A stretch of 7,930 nt of DNA, taken from Firmicutes bacterium UBA7709. GTDB lineage: Bacteria > Bacillota_A > Clostridia > Peptostreptococcales > Anaerovoracaceae. Of this stretch, positions 5,865 through 7,930 are shown in pieces. Every line of letters starts with the position of its first letter. Within the stretch, counting starts at the first letter, position 1. A program made the position numbers and the translations under genes. The notes below the pieces were generated by a model. That model was not told where the DNA came from. It saw only the letters and a list, made by a program, of their open reading frames with translations, and did not search any database. Location of the stretch: the NCBI GenBank assembly GCA_002482405.1, contig DLFX01000259.1, forward strand, positions 35,396-43,325, read 5' to 3'.

Positions 5865-6731
5865 TCATTCCACAGACCGGTTTTCGCTTGGCAGCAGCGC
5901 CCTTACGAGCGCATGCATCTCGTCAAACCTCTTTGTGCGTATTTGTATTCGCTTCCCAAGGCGAGCCGCAAGGTTGTAAGCAAAATCCCTGCAGGCGTCT
6001 CCGTCATACAGTTGCACGGTATTTAGATGCATCACATTGATGCCCAGTCTTTCAAGTATTGCCGACCGAATCACGTCTTTTTTCTGTTCCGCAGGACTGC
6101 TATGGTAAGCAAAACTGTCATATTCGACTGCTAATTTCGCTCGCTTATAATACAGGTCCGTATAGCAGCGGTTTTGTCCAAGACGCATCCGTGCTTCCCT
6201 TTTCAGCTGTATCTCATAATTGAAAATGGCGTCGCCAAGCCCGTATCCTCCCAAAGCACACGGCAGTGTCAGGATCATATAAGCGATGGATTCCATAATT
6301 GACGCAGAACCGCCTTCTATATATTTCAACGCGCGAAGAGCTTTTTTATGTCCCTTATATCCCGGAGTTTTTATGAGAAATGACTTGAGCTTTTGCTTTG
6401 TTGTGATTGCGTCCATAGGGCGGCCGGGAGGATGCGAACAAAGCTGCAAGCCCAGCAGAATGAGCCGGTGGATATCCAATTTACAAGCCAGTTCCAAAAA
6501 CAACAGCTCCGGCGATGAAGCCGCCTCTCCTTTTCGGTTTACAACGGCTCCGGCGGGGAGGGCAAGCTCGCGTGAATGCACTAGCTTGCCATTATTGCGG
6601 AATCTCATATTTTGCTCAAAAACAGTAATATCCTCCAGCTCAATTTCATCAAATTTAAACCCGAGTACGATTTCAATATACGGGATGTCCCACACTTTTG
6701 CAGCAGAAAAGTGGCTTAAATACTCTTTCAT
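5865..6731 (-). CDS. Protein with C-terminal DUF559/Vsr-like PD-(D/E)XK endonuclease domain
   Basis: With the ATG at 6731 the product is 288 residues; a TTG at 6746 would add five. Neither has a clear ribosome site. ATG is preferred for codon type. Numbering from the TTG, the last 140 or so residues match the stand-alone endonuclease-like pattern: Ser/Glu helix at 148-158 (SIMESIAYMIL), GGYGLGDAIFNYEIQL at 166-181, then CYTDLYYKRAKLAVEYDSFAYH (Asp197, Glu208, Asp210, His215), Gln221, Asp224 and Arg227, and a final LERLGINVMHLNTVQLYD-like strand-helix. These acidic residues are the likely metal-binding site of a PD-(D/E)XK fold. The N-terminal half contains a helical ELLFLELACKLDIHRLILLG-like segment I cannot assign to a named domain. 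The gene is alone, convergent with the SLH operon, and lower in GC than its neighbours. Nuclease activity and any role in defence or DNA repair are inference. Confidence 0.78.
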   Translation of the reverse strand: MKEYLSHFSAAKVWDIPYIEIVLGFKFDEIELEDITVFEQNMRFRNNGKLVHSRELALPAGAVVNRKGEAASSPELLFLELACKLDIHRLILLGLQLCSHPPGRPMDAITTKQKLKSFLIKTPGYKGHKKALRALKYIEGGSASIMESIAYMILTLPCALGGYGLGDAIFNYEIQLKREARMRLGQNRCYTDLYYKRAKLAVEYDSFAYHSSPAEQKKDVIRSAILERLGINVMHLNTVQLYDGDACRDFAYNLAARLGKRIQIRTKRFDEMHALVRALLPSENRSVE

Positions 6732-6809
6732 GTGGCTATGATACAATAAAACATCTAAAGATTCAACAAAATAAAGAAAAAAATAAATTTTATGGATTAA
6801 TTACTATAT

Positions 6810-6837
6810 TTTATATAATGATTTTAAATATTCTCAA
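6810..6837 (-). promoter_or_regulatory. Candidate promoter of the nuclease gene
   Basis: On the - strand, TTGAGA (6837-6832, five of six matches to TTGACA) is followed after 16 bases by TATAAA (6815-6810); TAAAAT two bases further is an alternative -10. Transcription would start near 6803, leaving a leader of about 70 bases. AT-rich DNA gives such matches easily by chance. Confidence 0.4.
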
Positions 6838-6866
6838 GGATTGCATACTATATAGCAAGCAGAAAA

Positions 6867-6897
6867 TTTACCGTTGCCAGGAAGATTATGCTAAAAT
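6867..6897 (+). promoter_or_regulatory. Candidate extended -10 promoter of the phosphohexomutase gene
   Basis: TGC-TAAAAT (6889-6897) fits an extended -10 element. The upstream partner is weak: TTTACC at 6867-6872 matches four of six but at a 19-base spacing. Transcription would begin near 6904, about 70 bases before the ATG at 6976. Confidence 0.35.
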
Positions 6898-6961
6898 ATT
6901 TTTGATGAAAAGTTTCTTAGATCGCAGTTTGTGGGTATCATAGAATAATTAATAATATGTT

Positions 6962-6967
6962 GGGGGG
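6962..6967 (+). promoter_or_regulatory. G-run ribosome binding site of the phosphohexomutase gene
   Basis: GGGGGG lies 8 bases before the ATG at 6976 and supports that start. It is an unusual all-G variant of the GGAGG core. An ATG at 6957 lies before this site in another frame and is not the start. Confidence 0.6.
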
Positions 6968-6975
6968 TTATCGGT

Positions 6976-7930
6976 ATGTATCAGGCAGAGAAAATGCTGA
7001 AGCACTGGCTGGAGCAGGAGGACCTGGACAAGGCTCTGAAAGACGAGCTTTTGAACATCAAGGATCAGGAAGAGATCAAGGACCGTTTTTACAGGGATCT
7101 GGAGTTTGGAACCGGAGGCTTGAGGGGGATTCTCGGAGCGGGCTCCAACAGAATGAATATTTATACTGTTAGAAAGGCGACCCAGGGCTTTGCCGACTAT
7201 ATCAATCTCCATTACGGACCGGAAGGTGAGAAGTATTGCGGAAAGACGCCTGTTGCGGCTATTTCCTACGACAGCAGGATCAATTCCCGGCGCTTTGCGG
7301 CGGAAGCAGCCTGCGTTCTCGAGGCCAACGGGATCAAATCCTATATTTATAAGGAGCTCATGCCGACTCCCGCGCTTTCCTTTGCGGTCCGGCATTTCGG
7401 GTGCTGCGCGGGGATCATGATCACGGCGAGCCACAACCCTTCGAAATATAACGGGTATAAGGCCTATAACGCCGAGGGGTGCCAGCTGACCCTTGACGAG
7501 GCGGAAGAGGTGCTTTCGATGATCGAAAGGCTCGACCTTTTCAGTGACGTTAAAACCATTGCGGGAGACCTGGATCTGGATGAACACCTGCCGGTGGCTA
7601 TGTATGCCGCCGATCAGAATGGCAAGACCCTCATCGAACCGATTGCTGATGAAGCGATAGAAGCATATCTTTCCGCGGTGCTGGCAGAAAGCACCGGCGT
7701 CGACTGTTCGGACCTGTCCGTGGTATACACCCCGCTCAACGGAACGGGCAACGTTCCGGTCAGAGCGATTCTGGACCGGATCGGCGTAAAGCAGGTGCAT
7801 GTGGTAAAGGAACAGGAATTGCCCGACGGCAACTTCCCCACCTGTCCCTATCCGAATCCGGAAAAGAAGGAAGCGCTGGCGCTGGGACTTGCCCTTTGCG
7901 ACCGGCTGGCGGAGGAGGGGAAGGCCCCCG
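6976..7930 (+). CDS. Alpha-D-phosphohexomutase (phosphoglucomutase/phosphomannomutase, PgcA/PGM2 type), 3'-truncated
   Basis: This cytoplasmic enzyme moves the phosphate between C1 and C6 of a hexose phosphate through a phosphoserine intermediate, linking glycolysis to sugar-nucleotide and cell-envelope precursor synthesis. The first 318 codons are present and uninterrupted; the family is usually about 550-600 residues. Visible motifs are the N-terminal FGTGGLRG at 44-51, MPTPALSFAVRHF at 129-141, the catalytic loop TASHNPSKYNGYK at 150-162 with Ser152 the phosphorylated residue, YTPLNGTG at 251-258 and PDGNFPTCPYPNPE at 283-296. The metal-binding DxDxDR loop and the sugar- and phosphate-binding C-terminal domains would lie beyond the window edge. 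The start at 6976 follows a GGGGGG ribosome site. It is divergent from the nuclease gene and shares no obvious function with it. Whether glucose, mannose or another sugar phosphate is preferred cannot be told here. Confidence 0.95.
   Translation, partial: MYQAEKMLKHWLEQEDLDKALKDELLNIKDQEEIKDRFYRDLEFGTGGLRGILGAGSNRMNIYTVRKATQGFADYINLHYGPEGEKYCGKTPVAAISYDSRINSRRFAAEAACVLEANGIKSYIYKELMPTPALSFAVRHFGCCAGIMITASHNPSKYNGYKAYNAEGCQLTLDEAEEVLSMIERLDLFSDVKTIAGDLDLDEHLPVAMYAADQNGKTLIEPIADEAIEAYLSAVLAESTGVDCSDLSVVYTPLNGTGNVPVRAILDRIGVKQVHVVKEQELPDGNFPTCPYPNPEKKEALALGLALCDRLAEEGKAP

Larger units (their letters stand above)
6747..6960. other. Very AT-rich divergent intergenic region
   Basis: This stretch separates the - strand nuclease gene from the + strand phosphohexomutase gene. 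Only 8 of 60 bases at 6781-6840 are G or C, against 37 of 60 at 4501-4560 in the SLH gene. It probably holds promoters for both flanking genes, two of which are listed separately. No credible protein gene was seen in it. Confidence 0.6.

Noticed and set aside
5566..5868. A 100-codon - strand frame whose ATG overlaps the nuclease stop as ATGA
   Set aside because: Suggestive of coupling, but the product is basic and featureless, lacks a ribosome site I can support, and runs antisense through the strong terminator hairpin.
6698..6943. An 81-codon + strand frame over the AT-rich region
   Set aside because: It arises from AT-rich intergenic DNA and the antisense of the nuclease start; composition is not protein-like.
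6949..7800. A 283-codon open frame on the - strand
   Set aside because: It is antisense to the phosphohexomutase gene, whose + strand frame shows all family motifs; the antisense product has no protein-like motifs.

Overview
The window looks like a chromosomal piece from a Clostridia-type Bacillota, possibly Oscillospiraceae-like (inferred; the family assignment is weak). The signs are strong AAGGAGG-type ribosome sites, a split ATPase/permease exporter, an S-layer homology (SLH) protein and a roughly half-GC coding composition. It holds six loci. Both end genes are cut by the window edges.

Positions 1-5515, + strand, look like one operon. In order they are a 5'-truncated MacA/HlyD-like adaptor, a MacB/LolD-type ABC ATPase, a MacB/FtsX-type permease and a secreted SLH protein. 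The gaps are 1 bp, a 4-bp ATGA overlap and 38 bp without a visible terminator. The first three would form an exporter of the MacAB/YknXYZ type. The SLH protein would sit outside the membrane on the cell-wall polymer. An in-frame TAG at 5165-5167 interrupts it, yet the same frame stays open and protein-like for 115 more codons to a TGA at 5513-5515. This is the most unusual point of the window. It could be a nonsense mutation, an assembly error or a read-through codon.

Positions 5516-5864 are a non-coding gap between convergent genes. It carries two successive hairpins (the second a convincing intrinsic terminator), a third small hairpin with a competing partner, and a 13-bp tandem duplication.

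Positions 5865-6731, - strand, encode a lone protein with a C-terminal DUF559/Vsr-like PD-(D/E)XK endonuclease domain. Its GC content is lower than its neighbours', and its upstream side is a very AT-rich stretch (6747-6960) with plausible divergent promoters. It may be an accessory or acquired gene.

Positions 6976-7930, + strand, hold the first 318 codons of an alpha-D-phosphohexomutase (phosphoglucomutase/phosphomannomutase, PgcA/PGM2 branch), cut by the window end.

No tRNA, rRNA, CRISPR array, insertion sequence or replication origin was seen.
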